Assembly: GCA_947646115.1 (NCBI GenBank)
Contig: CANSFH010000008.1
Coordinates: 1-38,989, forward strand
Length of the DNA stretch: 38,989 nucleotides
DNA from: an uncultured Mycoplasma sp.
GTDB lineage: Bacteria; Bacillota_I; Bacilli_A; RF39; UBA660
Reading direction: 5' to 3'
In this document: positions 38,641 through 38,989 of the stretch, one piece after another
Position numbering within the stretch: the stretch's first letter is position 1
Layout: each line of letters opens with the position of its first letter
Program-made: the position numbers and the translations under genes
The notes under the pieces: model-generated
Told to the model about the DNA's origin: nothing
The model's database searches: none
The model's input: the letters and a program-made list of their open reading frames with translations, nothing else

Positions 38641-38989
38641 ATGACGCTATTTTTTGTTGATGATTTAGTAAATATTGTTTATAAAGATAAAGTGTTTGGA
38701 TTAAAATTAAAAGGAATTCTTGAAAAAGGAAATATTATTAAAAGAACAGAATTTATGGAAGAGTTTGGCAAGTTCTTAAAGAAAGAAAAAGTAAAGAGTA
38801 AGCTGTTTGGAGATAATATTGTTATCGTAAAAAATGCTTTTTATAGTAATCGAGATTTATATTTTTTAGAAAATATATTTTTGGAAATGGGTTTTAATAA
38901 AGTGACTTATTTAGAAATAGAAAAGTTATTACCTGATAGGAATGCAACATTCATAGAAATAAATGATAGTTATTTGATAATATATTTAG
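38641..38989 (+). CDS. unrecognised protein, partial at the window end
   Basis: ATG 38641 opens a frame that runs off the window (at least 116 codons). It starts MTLFFVDDLVNIVYKDKVFG, continues FMEEFGKFLKKEKVKSKLF, then GDNIVIVKNAFYSNRDLYFL and GFNKVTYLEIEKLLPDRNAT. No signal peptide, membrane helix or motif is visible. In Bacillus a MreB-like gene (mbl) follows spoIIID, but this sequence lacks the MreB N-terminus. The alternating strands leave an actin-like domain open as a possibility only. Confidence 0.55.
   Translation, partial: MTLFFVDDLVNIVYKDKVFGLKLKGILEKGNIIKRTEFMEEFGKFLKKEKVKSKLFGDNIVIVKNAFYSNRDLYFLENIFLEMGFNKVTYLEIEKLLPDRNATFIEINDSYLIIYL

Noticed and set aside
38641..38989. mbl/mreB after spoIIID
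   Set aside because: The position fits the Bacillus order, but the sequence lacks the MreB N-terminal phosphate motif.
1..38989. CRISPR array, transposase, integrase, rRNA or riboswitch
   Set aside because: I found no regularly spaced repeats, transposase or integrase motifs, rRNA sequence or known riboswitch core by eye.

Overview
The window is a very AT-rich stretch of a bacterial chromosome with standard code 11 (TGG encodes Trp and TGA ends genes). The gene content is that of an endospore-forming low-GC Gram-positive: spo0A, spoIID, a spoIIQ-like gene, spoIIID, yabG, yabP, yabQ, spoVG, a cwlD-like amidase, plus veg, rpoE (delta), DivIC and a class A PBP. My inference is an uncultured gut-type Bacilli lineage of the reduced RF39 kind. 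The surface protein at 29948-31387 resembles proteins I associate with such genomes, but no search was possible.

Layout. 1-3775: tRNA-Trp followed by an accessory island (45-aa ORF, JAMM-like protease, unknown 98-aa protein, surface protein with WSxWS-type repeats) and two decayed gene remnants. 3776-12059: envelope genes (membrane GT39-like protein, GT2 glycosyltransferase, NagZ, HtrA, CwlD-like amidase), an HD hydrolase, an Abi_2/HEPN gene next to htrA, and a zinc-dependent phospholipase C-like gene broken by an in-frame stop. 12150-16763: membrane protein, then a compact operon (HTH regulator, GNAT, YgjV, GNAT) with a palindrome inside its promoter, facing a small XRE gene. 16778-21377: the classic Bacillus-type block, read on the minus strand as tatD, 3D-domain gene, ksgA, yabG, veg, spoVG, yabP, yabQ, divIC. 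21438-27345: a frameshifted small gene, rpiB and two small genes, then on the minus strand ywiB-argS, rpoE and prfA-prmC. 27529-32027: PBP1-type enzyme, then an accessory unit of surface protein plus ribbon-helix-helix regulator with a divergent tandem-XRE regulator. 32052-36531: pgk-tpiA, spo0A and gpmI. 36673 to the end: spoIID, spoIIQ-like, spoIIID and an unrecognised partial gene.

How the genes work together. Spo0A, with four TTGTC-type boxes upstream that suggest autoregulation, would start sporulation. SpoIID and the SpoIIQ-like protein serve engulfment and SpoIIID tunes mother-cell genes. YabP, YabQ, YabG and CwlD-like act in coat or cortex formation. spoIID, spoIIID and yabP share a sigmaE-like promoter with a 14-nt spacer. 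Vegetative promoters here often use an extended -10 of the form TGnTATAAT. Several genes are recently or partly broken (10462-11412, 21438-21811, 190-363, 3498-3670).

There is no CRISPR array, insertion sequence with a transposase, or rRNA in the window. No fully novel system is proven. The best candidates are the operon at 13273-16295, the surface-protein/RHH/XRE unit at 29588-32027 and the JAMM cassette next to tRNA-Trp.
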